NCBI RefSeq assembly: GCF_029227915.1
Contig: NC_079875.1
Location: 2,294,001-2,358,000 of the forward strand
Length of the DNA: 64,000 bases
Origin: Hydractinia symbiolongicarpus
Lineage: Eukaryota; Cnidaria; Hydrozoa; Anthoathecata; Hydractiniidae
Direction: 5' to 3'
Shown here: positions 9,306-22,578 of the stretch, piece by piece
How the letters are laid out: every line of letters starts with the position of its first letter
How positions within the stretch are numbered: the first letter of the stretch is position 1
Position numbers and translations under genes: made by a program
The notes under the pieces: model-generated
What the model was told of the DNA's origin: nothing
The model's input: the letters and a program-made list of their open reading frames with translations, nothing else
Database searches by the model: none

Positions 9306-11130
9306 ACTCACTTCTCGAACGATTTTTTAAATTTTTTTTTCACCACTAAAACGCATGAGACTTGTAGTTTTCAAAAATGTTTTCATTTTTGATGAGACGC
9401 TTAATGAAAGAAGTTTAATCGCCGGCAAACGACAACCCGCGATTTCCCGTAAATCCCGGGCTTGGCCCGTATAGTCGAATGTATACGAAGAAAGTACCCA
9501 GGGAGGAAACTGATTTCCCGAACGATTTTTCAAATTATTTCTGCACACTAGAACGAATGAGACTTGTAGTTTCCAAAAATGTTTTCATTTTTAATGAGAC
9601 GCTAAATGAAAGAGGTTTAATCGCCGGCAAGCGAAATACCACGATTTCCCTAAATCCCGGGCTTGTCCCGTATAGTCGAATGTTTACAAAGAAAGTACCC
9701 TGTGAGTAAACTCATTTCCAGAACGATTTTTAAAATCATCTTTTCACCACTATAACGCATGAGACTTGCAGTTTTTAAAAATGTTTTCATTTTTGATGAG
9801 ACGCTGAATAAAAGGAGTTTAATCGCCAGCAAACGAAAACCCGCGTTTTACCGTAAATCCCGGACTCGGCCCGTATAGTCAAAAGTATACAAAGAAAGTA
9901 CCCAGGGAGTAAACTCATTTCCCGAACGATTTTTTAAATTATTTTTTCACCACTAAAACGCATGAGACTTGTAGTTTTCAGAAAAATTTTCATTATTGAT
10001 GAGACGCTTAGTGAAAGTGGTTTAATCGCCGGCAAACGAAAACCCGCGATTTCCCGTAAATCCCGGCCTTGGCCCGCATAGTCGAATGTATACAAAAAAA
10101 GTACCCTGTGAGTAAACTCATTTGCAAAACGATTTTTTGAATTATCTTTTCACCACTAAAACGCATGAGACTTGTAGTTTTCAAAAATGTTTTCATTTTT
10201 GATGAGACGCTGAATAAAAGAAGTTTAATCGCCGGCAAACGAAAACCCGCCACTTCCCGTAAACCCCAGACTCGGCCCGTATAGTCAAAAGTATACGAAG
10301 AAAGTACCCAGGGAGTAAACTCATTTCCCGAACGATTTTTTATATTATTTTTTCACCACTAAAACGCGTGAGACTTTTAGTTTTCAAAAGTGTTTTCATT
10401 TTTGATGAGACGCTGAATAAAAGAAGTTTAATCGCCAGCAAACGAAAACCCGCGATTTCCCGTAAATCCCGGGCTTGGCCCGTATAGTAAAAAGTATACA
10501 AAGAAAGTACCCATGGAGTAAACTCATTTCCCGAACGATTTTTTAAATTAATTTTTCACCACTAAAACGCATGAGACTTGTAGTTTTCAGAAATGTTTTC
10601 ATTTTTGTTGAGACGCTTAGTGAAAGTGGTTTAATCGCCGGCAAACGAAAACCCGCGATTTCCCGTAAATCCTGGGCTTGGCCCGTATAGTCGAATGTAT
10701 ACAAAGAAAGTACCCTGTGAGTAAACTCATTTCCAAAACGGTTTTTTAAATTATCTTTTCACCACTAAAACGCATGAGACTTGTACTTTTCAAAAATGTT
10801 TTCATTTTTGATGAGACGCTGAATAAAAGGAGTTTAATCGCCGGCAAACGAAAACCTGCGATTTCCCGTAAATCCTGGACTCGGCCTGTAAAGTCAAAAG
10901 TATACAAAAAAAGTACCCAGGAAGTAAACTCATTCCACGAACGATTTCTTAAGTTATTATTTCACCACTAAAGCCCATGAAACTTGTAGTTTTTAAAAAT
11001 GTTTTCATTTTTGATAAGACGCTGAATAAAAGAAGTTTAATCGCCGGCAAACGAAAACCCACGACTTCCCGTAACTCCCGGACTCGGCCCGTATAGTCAA
11101 AAGTATACAAAGAAAGTACCCAGGGAGTAA
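9306..11130 (+). repeat. 9-mer higher-order repeat, unit 1 (1825 bp)
   Basis: Nine units directly followed by a second copy. Markers at 1825-bp spacing include CTTCTCGAACG (9309/11134), CGACAACCCG, ATCATCTTTTC with CACTATAACG, GCGTTTTACCG, TTTTCAGAAAAATTTTC, CCCATGGAG, TTTTTGTTGAG and TGTACTTTTC. I saw about half a dozen single-base differences, such as CATTATTGATG against CATTTTTGATG near 9991/11816 and TTTGCAAAACG against TTTCCAAAACG near 10.12/11.95 kb. Confidence 0.88.
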
Positions 11131-12955
11131 ACTCACTTCTCGAACGATTTTTTAAATTTTTTTTTCACCACTAAAACGCATGAGACTTGTAGTTTTCAAA
11201 AATGTTTTCATTTTTGATGAGACGCTTAATGAAAGAAGTTTAATCGCCGGCAAACGACAACCCGCGATTTCCCGTAAATCCCGGGCTTGGCCCGTATAGT
11301 CGAATGTATACGAAGAAAGTACCCAGGGAGGAAACTGATTTCCCGAACGATTTTTCAAATTATTTCTGCACACTAGAACGAATGAGACTTGTAGTTTCCA
11401 AAAATGTTTTCATTTTTAATGAGACGCTAAATGAAAGAGGTTTAATCGCCGGCAAGCGAAATACCACGATTTCCCTAAATCCCGGGCTTGTCCCGTATAG
11501 TCGAATGTTTACAAAGAAAGTACCCTGTGAGTAAACTCATTTCCAGAACGATTTTTAAAATCATCTTTTCACCACTATAACGCATGAGACTTGCAGTTTT
11601 TAAAAATGTTTTCATTTTTGATGAGACGCTGAATAAAAGGAGTTTAATCGCCAGCAAACGAAAACCCGCGTTTTACCGTAAATCCCGGACTCGGCCCGTA
11701 TAGTCAAAAGTATACAAAGAAAGTACCCAGGGAGTAAACTCATTTCCCGAACGATTTTTTAAATTATTTTTTCACCACTAAAACGCATGAGACTTGTAGT
11801 TTTCAGAAAAATTTTCATTTTTGATGAGACGCTTAGTGAAAGTGGTTTAATCGCCGGCAAACGAAAACCCGCGATTTCCCGTAAATCCCGGCCTTGGCCC
11901 GCATAGTCGAATGTATACAAAAAAAGTACCCTGTGAGTAAACTCATTTCCAAAACGATTTTTTAAATTATCTTTTCACCACTAAAACGCATGAGACTTGT
12001 AGTTTTCAAAAATGTTTTCATTTTTGATGAGACGCTGAATAAAAGAAGTTTAATCGCCGGCAAACGAAAACCCGCCACTTCCCGTAAACCCCAGACTCGG
12101 CCCGTATAGTCAAAAGTATACGAAGAAAGTACCCAGGGAGTAAACTCATTTCCCGAACGATTTTTTATATTATTTTTTCACCACTAAAACGCGTGAGACT
12201 TTTAGTTTTCAAAAGTGTTTTCATTTTTGATGAGACGCTGAATAAAAGAAGTTTAATCGCCAGCAAACGAAAACCCGCGATTTCCCGTAAATCCCGGGCT
12301 TGGCCCGTATAGTAAAAAGTATACAAAGAAAGTACCCATGGAGTAAACTCATTTCCCGAACGATTTTTTAAATTAATTTTTCACCACTAAAACGCATGAG
12401 ACTTGTAGTTTTCAGAAATGTTTTCATTTTTGTTGAGACGCTTAGTGAAAGTGGTTTAATCGCCGGCAAACGAAAACCCGCGATTTCCCGTAAATCCTGG
12501 GCTTGGCCCGTATAGTCGAATGTATACAAAGAAAGTACCCTGTGAGTAAACTCATTTCCAAAACGGTTTTTTAAATTATCTTTTCACCACTAAAACGCAT
12601 GAGACTTGTACTTTTCAAAAATGTTTTCATTTTTGATGAGACGCTGAATAAAAGGAGTTTAATCGCCGGCAAACGAAAACCTGCGATTTCCCGTAAATCC
12701 TGGACTCGGCCTGTAAAGTCAAAAGTATACAAAAAAAGTACCCAGGAAGTAAACTCATTCCCCGAACGATTTCTTAAATTATTATTTCACCACTAAAACC
12801 CATGAAACTTGTAGTTTTTAAAAATGTTTTCATTTTTGATAAGACGCTGAATAAAAGAAGTTTAATCGCCGGCAAACGAAAACCCACGACTTCCCGTAAC
12901 TCCCGGACTCGGCCCGTATAGTCAAAAGTATACAAAGAAAGTACCCAGGGAGTAA
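11131..12955 (+). repeat. 9-mer higher-order repeat, unit 2 (1825 bp)
   Basis: Tandem copy of the preceding unit. The joint lies in the shared TAAACTCA near 11131: upstream reads CCCAGGGAG as at the end of the unit, downstream reads CTTCTCGAACG as at its start. The unit ends near 12955, where TTTCCCGAAAG begins a different kind of copy. Confidence 0.85.
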
Positions 12956-14551
12956 ACTCATTTCCCGAAAGATTTTTTAAATTATTTTTTCACCACTAAA
13001 ACGCATGAGACTTGTAGTTTTCAAAAATGTTTTCATTTTTGATGAGACGCTTAATGAAAGAGGTTTAATCGACGGCAAACGAAAACCCGCGATTTCACGT
13101 AAATCCCGGGCTTGGCCCGTATAGTCGAATGTATACAAAGAAAGTACCCAGGGTGTAAACTCAGTTCCCGAACGATTTTTTAAATTTTTTTTTCACCACT
13201 AAAACGCATGAGACTTGTAGTTTTCAAAAATGTTTTTATTTTTGATGAGACGCTTAATGAAAGAAGTTTAATCGACGGCAAACGAAAACCCGCGATTTCA
13301 CGTAAATCCCGGGCTTGGCCCGTATAGTCGAATGTATACAAAGAAAGTACCCAGGGTGTAAACACATTTCCCGAACGATTTTTTAAATTATTATTTCACC
13401 ACTAAAGCCCATGAGACTTGTAGTTTTCAGAAATGTTTTCATTTTGGATGAGACGCTTAATGAATGTGGTTTAATAGCCGGCAAACGAAAACCCGCGATT
13501 TCCTGCAAATTCCGGCTTGGCCCGTATAGTCGAATGTATACAAAAAAAGTACCCAGGGAGTAAACTCATTTCCCGAACGATTTTTTAAATTATTTTTTCA
13601 CCACTAAAACGCATGAGACTTCTAGTTTTCAAAAATGTTTTCATTTTTGATGAGACGCTGAATAAAAGAAGTTTAATCGCTGGCAAACGAAAACCTGCGG
13701 AATCCCGTAAATCCCGGACTCGGCCTGTAAAGTCAAAAGTATACAAAAAAAGTACCAAGGAAGTAAACTCATTTCCCGAACGATTTTTTAAATTATTATT
13801 TCACCACTAAAGCCCATGAGACTTTTTAAAAATGGTTTCATTTTTGATGAGACGCTGAATAAAAGAAGTATAATCGCCGGCAAACGAAAACCCACGACTT
13901 CCCGTAACTCCCGGACTCGGCCCGTATAGTCAAAAGTATACAAAGAAAGTTCCCAGGGAGTAAACTCATTTCCCGAACGATTTTTTAAATTATTTTTTCA
14001 CCACTAAAAGGCATGAGACTTGTAGTTTTCAGAAATGTTTTCATTTTTGATGAGACGCTTAATGAAAGTGGTTTAATCGCCGGCAAACGAAAACCCGCTA
14101 TTTCCCGTAAATCCCGGGCTTGGCCCGTATAGTCGAATGTATACAAAGAAAGTACCCTGTGAGTAAACTCATTTCCAAAACGATTTTTTAAATTATCTTT
14201 TTACCACTAAAACGCATGAGACTTGCAGTTTTTAAAAATGTTTTCATTTTTGATGAGACGCTGATTAAAAGAAGTTTAATCACCGGCAAACGAAAACCCG
14301 CCATTTCCCGTAAAACCCGGACTCGGCTCGTATAGTCAAAAGTATACGAAGAAAGTACCCAGGGAGTAAACTCATTTCCGGAACGGTTTTTTATATTATT
14401 TTTTCACCACTAAAACGCATGAGACTTGTAGTTTTCAAAAATGTTTTCATTTTTGATGGGACGCTGAATAAAAGAAGTTTAATCGCCGGCACACGAAAAC
14501 CCGCGATTTCCCGTAAATCCCGGACTGGGCCCGTATAGTCAAAAGTATACA
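12956..14551 (+). repeat. Mixed monomers, including two adjacent GACGGC copies and a 6-bp deletion
   Basis: About eight units with no internal HOR. Two adjacent units near 13.07 and 13.27 kb share TTTAATCGACGGC, a single-unit duplication. The unit near 13.82 kb reads GAGACTTTTTAAAAATGG, missing 6 bp of the GTAGT region. The unit near 13.51 kb has lost one base at ATTCCGGCTTGG. The part from 13.88 to 14.34 kb is related to 3.82-4.28 kb. Confidence 0.8.
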
Positions 14552-15968
14552 AAGAAAGTACCCAGGGAGTAAACTCATTTCCCGAACGATTTTTTAAATT
14601 ATTTTTTCACCACTAAAACGCATGAGACTTGTAGTTTTCAAAAATGTTTTCATTTTTGATGAGACGCTTAATGAAAGAGGTTTAATCGCCGGCAAACGAA
14701 AACCCGCGATTTCACGTAAATCCCGGGCTTGGCCCGTATAGTCGAATGTATAAAAAGAAAGTACTCAGGGTGTAAACTCATTTCCCGAACGATTTTTTAA
14801 ATTATTTTTTAACACTAAAACGCATGAGACTTGTAGTTTTCAAAAATGTTTTCCTTTTTGATGAGACGCTTAATGAAAGAGGTTTAATCGCCGGCAAACG
14901 AAAACCCGCGATTTCACGTAAATCCCGAGCTTGGCCCGTATAGTCGAATGTATACAAAGAAAGTACCAAGGGTGTAAACTCACTTCCCGAACGATTTTTC
15001 AAATTTTTTTTTACCACTAAAACGCATGAAACTTGTAGTTTTCAAAAATGTTTTCATTTTTGATGAGACGCTTAATGAAAGAAGTTTAATCGCCGGCAAA
15101 CGAAAACCCGCGATTTCCCGTAAATCCCGGGCTTGGCCCGTATAGTCGAATGTATACGAAGAAAGTACCCAGGGAGGAAACTGATTTCCCGAATGATTTT
15201 TCAAATTATTTCTGCACACTAGAACGAATGAGACTTGTAGTTTCCAAAAATGTTTTCATTTTTAATGAGACGCTAAATGAAAGAGGTTTAATCGCCGGCA
15301 AGCGAAATACCACGATTTCCCTAAATCCCGGGCTTGTCCCGTATAGTCGAATGTTTACAAAGAAAGTACCCTGTGAGTAAACTCATTTCCAGAACGATTT
15401 TTAAAATTATTTTTTCACCACTAAAACGCATGAGACTTGCAGTTTTTAAAAATGTTTTCATTTTTGATGAGACGCTGAATAAAAGGAGTTTAATCGCCGG
15501 CAAACGAAAACCCGCGATTTCCCGTAAATCCCGTACTCGGCCCGTATAGTCAAAAGTATACAAAGAAAGTACCCAGGGAGTTAACTCATTTCCCGAACGA
15601 TTTTTTAAATTATTTTTTCACCACTAAAACGCATGAGACTTGTAGTTTTCAGAAATGTTTTCATTTTTCATGAGACGCTTAGTGAAAGTGGTTTAATCGC
15701 CGGCAAACGAAAACCCGCGATTTCCCGTAAATCCCGGGCTTGGCCCGCATAGTCCAATGTATACAAAGAAAGTACCCTGTGAGTAAACTCATTTCCAAAA
15801 CGATTTTTTAAATTATCTTTTCACCACTAAAACGCATGAGACTTGTAGTTTCCAAAAATGTTTTCATTTTTGATGAGACGCTGATTAAAAGAAGTTTAAT
15901 CGCCGGCAAACGAAAACCCGCCACTTCCCGTAAACCCCGGACTCGGCCCGTATAGTCAAAAGTATACG
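14552..15968 (+). repeat. 7-mer higher-order repeat, unit 1 (1417 bp)
   Basis: Seven units followed immediately by a copy in which I found no difference by eye. Private markers repeated at exactly 1417 bp include GTATAAAAAGAAAG (14.75/16.17k), TTTTCCTTTTTGATG (14.85/16.27k), CCCGTACTCGG (15.53/16.95k), GAGTTAACTC (15.58/17.00k), TTTTTCATGAG (15.67/17.08k) and GCATAGTCCAATG. The left limit is the change ATACAAAG to ATACGAAG at 14551/15968. Confidence 0.92.
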
Positions 15969-17385
15969 AAGAAAGTACCCAGGGAGTAAACTCATTTCCC
16001 GAACGATTTTTTAAATTATTTTTTCACCACTAAAACGCATGAGACTTGTAGTTTTCAAAAATGTTTTCATTTTTGATGAGACGCTTAATGAAAGAGGTTT
16101 AATCGCCGGCAAACGAAAACCCGCGATTTCACGTAAATCCCGGGCTTGGCCCGTATAGTCGAATGTATAAAAAGAAAGTACTCAGGGTGTAAACTCATTT
16201 CCCGAACGATTTTTTAAATTATTTTTTAACACTAAAACGCATGAGACTTGTAGTTTTCAAAAATGTTTTCCTTTTTGATGAGACGCTTAATGAAAGAGGT
16301 TTAATCGCCGGCAAACGAAAACCCGCGATTTCACGTAAATCCCGAGCTTGGCCCGTATAGTCGAATGTATACAAAGAAAGTACCAAGGGTGTAAACTCAC
16401 TTCCCGAACGATTTTTCAAATTTTTTTTTACCACTAAAACGCATGAAACTTGTAGTTTTCAAAAATGTTTTCATTTTTGATGAGACGCTTAATGAAAGAA
16501 GTTTAATCGCCGGCAAACGAAAACCCGCGATTTCCCGTAAATCCCGGGCTTGGCCCGTATAGTCGAATGTATACGAAGAAAGTACCCAGGGAGGAAACTG
16601 ATTTCCCGAATGATTTTTCAAATTATTTCTGCACACTAGAACGAATGAGACTTGTAGTTTCCAAAAATGTTTTCATTTTTAATGAGACGCTAAATGAAAG
16701 AGGTTTAATCGCCGGCAAGCGAAATACCACGATTTCCCTAAATCCCGGGCTTGTCCCGTATAGTCGAATGTTTACAAAGAAAGTACCCTGTGAGTAAACT
16801 CATTTCCAGAACGATTTTTAAAATTATTTTTTCACCACTAAAACGCATGAGACTTGCAGTTTTTAAAAATGTTTTCATTTTTGATGAGACGCTGAATAAA
16901 AGGAGTTTAATCGCCGGCAAACGAAAACCCGCGATTTCCCGTAAATCCCGTACTCGGCCCGTATAGTCAAAAGTATACAAAGAAAGTACCCAGGGAGTTA
17001 ACTCATTTCCCGAACGATTTTTTAAATTATTTTTTCACCACTAAAACGCATGAGACTTGTAGTTTTCAGAAATGTTTTCATTTTTCATGAGACGCTTAGT
17101 GAAAGTGGTTTAATCGCCGGCAAACGAAAACCCGCGATTTCCCGTAAATCCCGGGCTTGGCCCGCATAGTCCAATGTATACAAAGAAAGTACCCTGTGAG
17201 TAAACTCATTTCCAAAACGATTTTTTAAATTATCTTTTCACCACTAAAACGCATGAGACTTGTAGTTTCCAAAAATGTTTTCATTTTTGATGAGACGCTG
17301 ATTAAAAGAAGTTTAATCGCCGGCAAACGAAAACCCGCCACTTCCCGTAAACCCCGGACTCGGCCCGTATAGTCAAAAGTATACG
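15969..17385 (+). repeat. 7-mer higher-order repeat, unit 2 (1417 bp)
   Basis: Tandem copy of 14552-15968. It ends at 17385, where AAGTACCCAGGG of the unit becomes AAGTATCCATGG. The apparent identity over 1.4 kb implies a very recent duplication, or an assembly effect. Confidence 0.92.
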
Positions 17386-20003
17386 AAGAAAGTATCCATG
17401 GAGTAAACTCATTTCCCGAACGATTTTTTATATTATTTTTTCACCACTAAAACGCATGAGACTTGTAGTTTTCAAAAGTGTTTTCATTTTTGATGAGACG
17501 CTGAATAAAAGAAGTTTAATCGCCAGCAAACGAAAACCCGCGATTTCCCGTAAATCCCGGGCTTGGCCCGTATAGTCAAAAGTATACAAAGAAAGTACCC
17601 ATGGAGTAAACTCATTTCCAAAACGATTTTTTAAATTATCTTTTTACCACTAAAACGCATGAGACTTGTAGTTTTTAAAAATGTTTTTATTTTTGATGGG
17701 ACGCTGGTTAAAAGAAGTTTAATCACCGGCAAACGAAAACCCGCCATTTCCCGTAAAACCCGGACTCGGCTCGTATAGTCAAAAGTATACGAAGAAAGTA
17801 CCCAGGGAGTAAACTCATTTCCGGAACGATTTTTTATATTATTTTTTCACCACTAAAACGCATGAGACTTGTAGTTTTCAAAAATGTTTTCATTTTTGAT
17901 GGGACGCTGAATAAAAGAAATTTAATCGCCAGCAAACGAAAACCCGCGATTTCCCGTAAATCCCGGACTGGGCCCGTATAGTCAAAAGTATACAAAGAAA
18001 GTACCCAGGGAGTAAACTCATTTCCCGAACGATTTTTTAAATTATTTTTTCACCGCTAAAACGCATGAGACTTGTAGTTTTCAAAAATGTTTTCATTTTT
18101 GATGAGACGCTTAATGAAAGAGGTTTAATCGCCGGCAAACGAAAACCCGCAATTTCACGTAAATCCCGGGCTTGGCCCGTATAGTCGAATATATACAAAG
18201 AAACTACTCAGGGTGTAAACTCATTTCCCGAACGATTTTTTAAATTATTTTTTCACCACTAAAACGCATGAGACTTGTAGTTTTCAAAAATGTTTTCATT
18301 TTTGATGAGACGCTTAATGAAAGAGGTTTAATCGCCGGCAAACGAAAACCCGCGATTTCACGTAAATCCCGGGCTTGGCCCGTATAGTCGAATGTATACA
18401 AAGAAAGTACCAAGGGTGTAAACTCACTTCCCGAACGATTTTTTAAATTTTTTTTTCACCACTAAAACGCATGAGACTTGTAGTGTTCAAAAATGTTTTC
18501 ATTTTTGATGAGACGCTTAATGAAAGAAGTTTAATCGCCGGCAAACGAAAACCCGCGATTTCCCGTAAATCCCGGGCTTGGCCCGTATAGTCGAATGTAT
18601 ACGAAGAAAGTACCCAGGGAGGAAACTGATTTCCCGAACGATTTTTCAAATTATTTCTGCACACTAGAACGAATGAGACTTGTAGTTTCCAAAAATGTTT
18701 TCATTTTTAATGAGACGCTAAATAAAAGAGGTTTAATCGCCGGCAAGCGAAATACCACGATTTCCCTAAATCCCGGGCTTGTCCCGTATAGTCGAATGTT
18801 TACAAAGAAAGTACCCTGTGAGTAAACTCATTTCCAGAACGATTTTTAAAACTATCTTTTCACCACTAAAACGCATGAGACTTGCAGTTTTTAAAAATGT
18901 TTTCATTTTTGATGAGACGCGGAATAAAAGGAGTTTAATCGCCGGCAAACGAAAACCCGCGATTTCCCGTAAATCCCGGACTCGGCCGGTATAGTCAAAA
19001 GTATACAAAGAAAGTACCCAGGGAGTAAACTCATTTCCCGAACGATTTTTTAAATTATTTTTTCACCACTAAAACGCATGAGACTTGTAGTTTTCAGAAA
19101 TGTTTTCATTTTTGATGAGACGCTTAGTGAAAGTGGTTTAATCGCCGGCAAACGAAAACCCGCGATTTCCCGTAAATCCCGGGCTTGGCCCGCATAGTCC
19201 AATGTATACAAAGAAAGTACCCTGTGAGTAAACTCATTTCCAAAACGATTTTTTAAATTATCTTTTCACCACTAAAACGCATGAGACTTGTAGTTTCCAA
19301 AAATGTTTTAATTTTGGATGAGACGCTGATTAAAAGAAGTTTAATCGCCGGCAAACGAAAACCCGCCACTTCCCGTAAACCCCGGACTCGGCCCTGATAG
19401 TCAAAAGTATACAAAGAAAGTACACAGGGAGTAAACTCATTTCCCGAACGATTTTTTAAATTATTTTTTCACCACTAAAACGCATGAGACTTGTAGTTTT
19501 CAGAAATGTTTTCATTTTTGATGAGACGCTTAGTGAAAGTGGTTTAATCGCCGGCAAACGAAAACCCGCGATTTCCCGTAAATCCCGGGCTTGGCCCGCA
19601 TAGTCCAATGTATACAAAGAAAGTACCCTGTGAGTAAACTCATTTCCAAAACGATTTTTTAAATTATCTTTTCACCACTAAAACGCATGAGACTTGTACT
19701 TTTCAAAAATGTTTTCATTTTTGATGAGACGTCTAATGAAAGAGGTTTATTCGACGGCAAACGAAAACCAGCGATTTCACGTAAATCCCGGGCTTGGCCC
19801 GTATAGTCGAATGTATACAAAGAAAGTACCCAGGGTGTAAACTTATTTCCCGAACAATTTTTTAAATTTTTTTTTCACCACTAAAACGCATGAGACTTGT
19901 AGTTTTCAAAAATGTTTTCATTTTTGATGAGACGCTTAATGAAAGAAGTTTAATCGCCGGCAAACGAAAACCCGCGATTTCCGGTAAATCCCGGGCTTGG
20001 CAC
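17386..20003 (+). repeat. Mixed monomers with a 406-bp dimer duplication
   Basis: About thirteen units. The stretch at 18.2-19.4 kb resembles 14.7-15.9 kb in allele order (GGGAGGAAACTG, S type, CGCCGGCAAGCG, GCATAGTCCAATG). A pair of units ending GCATAGTCCAATG repeats at 19191 and 19597 (406 bp). No gene-like or regulatory feature is seen. Confidence 0.8.
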
Positions 20004-20815
20004 GTATAGTCGAATGTATACAAAGAAAGTACCCTGTGAGTAAACTCATTTCCAGAACGATTTTTTAAATTATTTTTTCACTACTAAAACGCGTGAGACT
20101 TTTAGTTTTCAAAAGTGTTTTCATTTTTGATGAGACGCTGAATAGAAGAAGTTTAATCGCCGGCAAACGAAAACCCGCGATTTCCCGTAAATCCCGGGCT
20201 TGGCCCGTATAGTCGAATGTATACAAAGAAAGTACCCTGTGAGTAAACTCATTTCCAGAACGATTTTTTAAATTATTTTTTCACTACTAAAACGCGTGAG
20301 ACTTTTAGTTTTCAAAAGTGTTTTCATTTTTGATGAGACGCTGAATAAAAGAAGTTTAATCGCCGGCAAACGAAAACCCGCGATTTCCCGTAAATCCCGG
20401 GCTTGGCCCGTATAGTCGAATGTATACAAAGAAAGTACCCTGTGAGTAAACTCATTTCCAGAACGATTTTTTAAATTATTTTTTCACTACTAAAACGCGT
20501 GAGACTTTTAGTTTTCAAAAGTGTTTTCATTTTTGATGAGACGCTGAATAAAAGAAGTTTAATCGCCGGCAAACGAAAACCCGCGATTTCACGTAAACCC
20601 CGGGCTTGGCCCGTATAGTCGAATGTATACAAAGAAAGTACCCTGTGAGTAAACTCATTTCCAGAACGATTTTTTAAATTATTTTTTCACTACTAAAACG
20701 CGTGAGACTTTTAGTTTTCAAAAGTGTTTTCATTTTTGATGAGACGGTGAATAAAAGAAGTTTAATCGCCGGCAAACGAAAACCCGCGATTTCCCGTAAA
20801 TCCCGGGCTTGGCCC
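20004..20815 (+). repeat. Four consecutive nearly identical 203-bp monomers
   Basis: Anchors lie at 20004, 20207, 20410, 20613 and 20816, exactly 203 bp apart. All four units share CACTACTAAAACGCG, GAGACTTTTAG and TTTTCAAAAGTG, a combination rare elsewhere. Only isolated differences are seen (GAATAGAAG in the first, TTTCACGTAAACCCC in the third, GACGGTGAAT in the fourth). This is local expansion of a single unit, not of an HOR. Confidence 0.9.
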
Positions 20816-20818
20816 GCA

Positions 20819-21003
20819 TAGTTAAATGTATACAAAGAAAGTACCCAGGGTGTAAACTCATTTCCCGAACGATTTTTTAAATTATTTTTTCACCACTAAA
20901 ACGCGTGAGACTTGTAGTTTTTAAAAGTGTTCTCATTTTTGATGAGACGCTGAATAAAAGAAGTTTAATCGCCGGCAAACGAAAACCCGCGATTTCCCGT
21001 AAA
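20819..21003 (+). repeat. 185-bp monomer with 18-bp deletion, copy 1
   Basis: TCCCGTAAATAGTCGAATG replaces the usual end: 18 bp covering TCCCGGGCTTGGCCCGTA are missing across the unit junction. The GC-rich inverted repeat is removed entirely. Two bases (AT) of microhomology are present at the breakpoints. The position is measured from TAGT to TAGT because the first part of the anchor is deleted. Confidence 0.92.
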
Positions 21004-21610
21004 TAGTCGAATGTATACAAAGAAAGTACCCTGTGAGTAAACTCATTTCCAAAACGACTTTTTAAATTATCTTTTCACCACTAAAACGCATGAGACTTGT
21101 AGTTTTCAAAAATGTTTTCATTTTTGATGAGACGCTTAATGAAAGAAGTTTAATCGCCGGCAAACGAAAACCCGCGATTTCCCGTAAATCCCGGGCTTGG
21201 CCCGTATAGTCGAATGTATACAAAGAAAGTACCCTGTGAGTAAACTCATTTCCAGAACGATTTTTTAAATTATTTTTTCACCACTAAAACGCGTGAGACT
21301 TGTAGTTTTTAAAAGTGTTCTCATTTTTGATGAGACGCTGAATAAAAGAAGTTTAATCGCCGGCAAACGAAAACCCGCGATTTCCCGTAAATCCCGGGCT
21401 TGGCCCGCATAGTTGAATGTATATAAAGAAAGTACCCAGGAAGGAAACTGATTTCCCGAACGATTTTTCAAATTATTTCTGCACACTAGAACGAATGAGA
21501 CTTGTAGTTTCCAAAAATGTTTTCATTTTTAATAAGACGCTTAATGAAAGAGGTTTAATCGCCGGCAAACGAAATACCACGATTTCCCTAAATCCCGGGC
21601 TTGTCCCGTA

Positions 21611-21795
21611 TAGTCGAATGTTTACAAAGAAAGTACCCTGTGAGTAAACTCATTTCCAGACCGATTTTTTAAATTATCTTTTCACCACTAAAACGCATGA
21701 GACTTGTAGTTTTCAGAATTGTTTTCATTTTTGATGAGACGCTTAGTGAAAGTGGTTTAATCGCCGGCAAACGAAAACCCGCGATTTCCCGTAAA
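21611..21795 (+). repeat. 185-bp monomer with 18-bp deletion, copy 2
   Basis: Same junction CCCGTAAATAGTCG as the copy ending at 21003. It lies in a duplicated run that includes GACTTTTTAAATTATC in the next unit. Confidence 0.92.
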
Positions 21796-21998
21796 TAGTC
21801 GAATGTATACAAAGAAAGTACCCTGTGAGTAAACTCATTTTCAAAACGACTTTTTAAATTATCTTTTCACCACTAAAACGCATGAGACTTGTAGTTTTCA
21901 AAAATGTTTTCATTTTTGATGAGACGCTTAATGAAAGAAGTTTAATCGCCGGCAAACGAAAACCCGCGATTTCCCGTAAATCCCGGGCTTGGCCCGTA

Positions 21999-22183
21999 TA
22001 GTCGAATGTATACAAAGAAAGTACCCTGTGAGTAAACTCATTTCCAGAACGATTTTTTAAATTATCTTTTCACCACTTAAACGCATGAGACTTGTAGTTT
22101 TCAGAAATGTTTTCATTTTTGATGAGACGCTTAGTGAAAGTGGTTTAATCGCCGGCAAACGAAAACCCGCGATTTCCCGGAAA
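21999..22183 (+). repeat. 185-bp monomer with 18-bp deletion, copy 3
   Basis: Same deletion, with one substitution beside it (CCCGGAAATAGTCG). It lies 388 bp (203 + 185) after copy 2, so copies 2 and 3 reflect a two-unit duplication. Confidence 0.92.
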
Positions 22184-22386
22184 TAGTCGAATGTATACAA
22201 GGAAAGTACCCTGTGAGTAAACTCATTTCCAAAACGACTTTTTAAATTATCTTTTCACCACTAAAACGCATGAGACTTGTAGTTTTCAAAAATGTTTTTA
22301 TTTTTGATGAGACGCCGAATAAAAGGAGTTTAATCGCCGGCAAACGAAAACCTGCGATTTCCCGTAAATCCCGGACTCGGCCCGTA

Positions 22387-22578
22387 TAGTCAAAAGTATA
22401 CAAAGAAAGTACCCAGGGAGTAAAGTCATTTCCCGAACGATTTTTTAAATTATTATTTCACCACTAAAGCCCATGAGACTTGTAGTTTTCAGAAATGTTT
22501 TCATTTTTGATGAGACGCTTAATGAAAGTGGTTTAATCGCCGGCAAACGAAAACCTGCGATATCCCGTAAATCCCGTA
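22387..22578 (+). repeat. 192-bp monomer with 11-bp deletion
   Basis: ATCCCGTATAGTCG replaces the normal end. The missing 11 bp (GGGCTTGGCCC) lie between two CCCG direct repeats, of which one remains, a typical slippage or microhomology deletion. The event is distinct from the 18-bp deletions just upstream, yet hits the same GC-rich inverted repeat. Confidence 0.9.
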
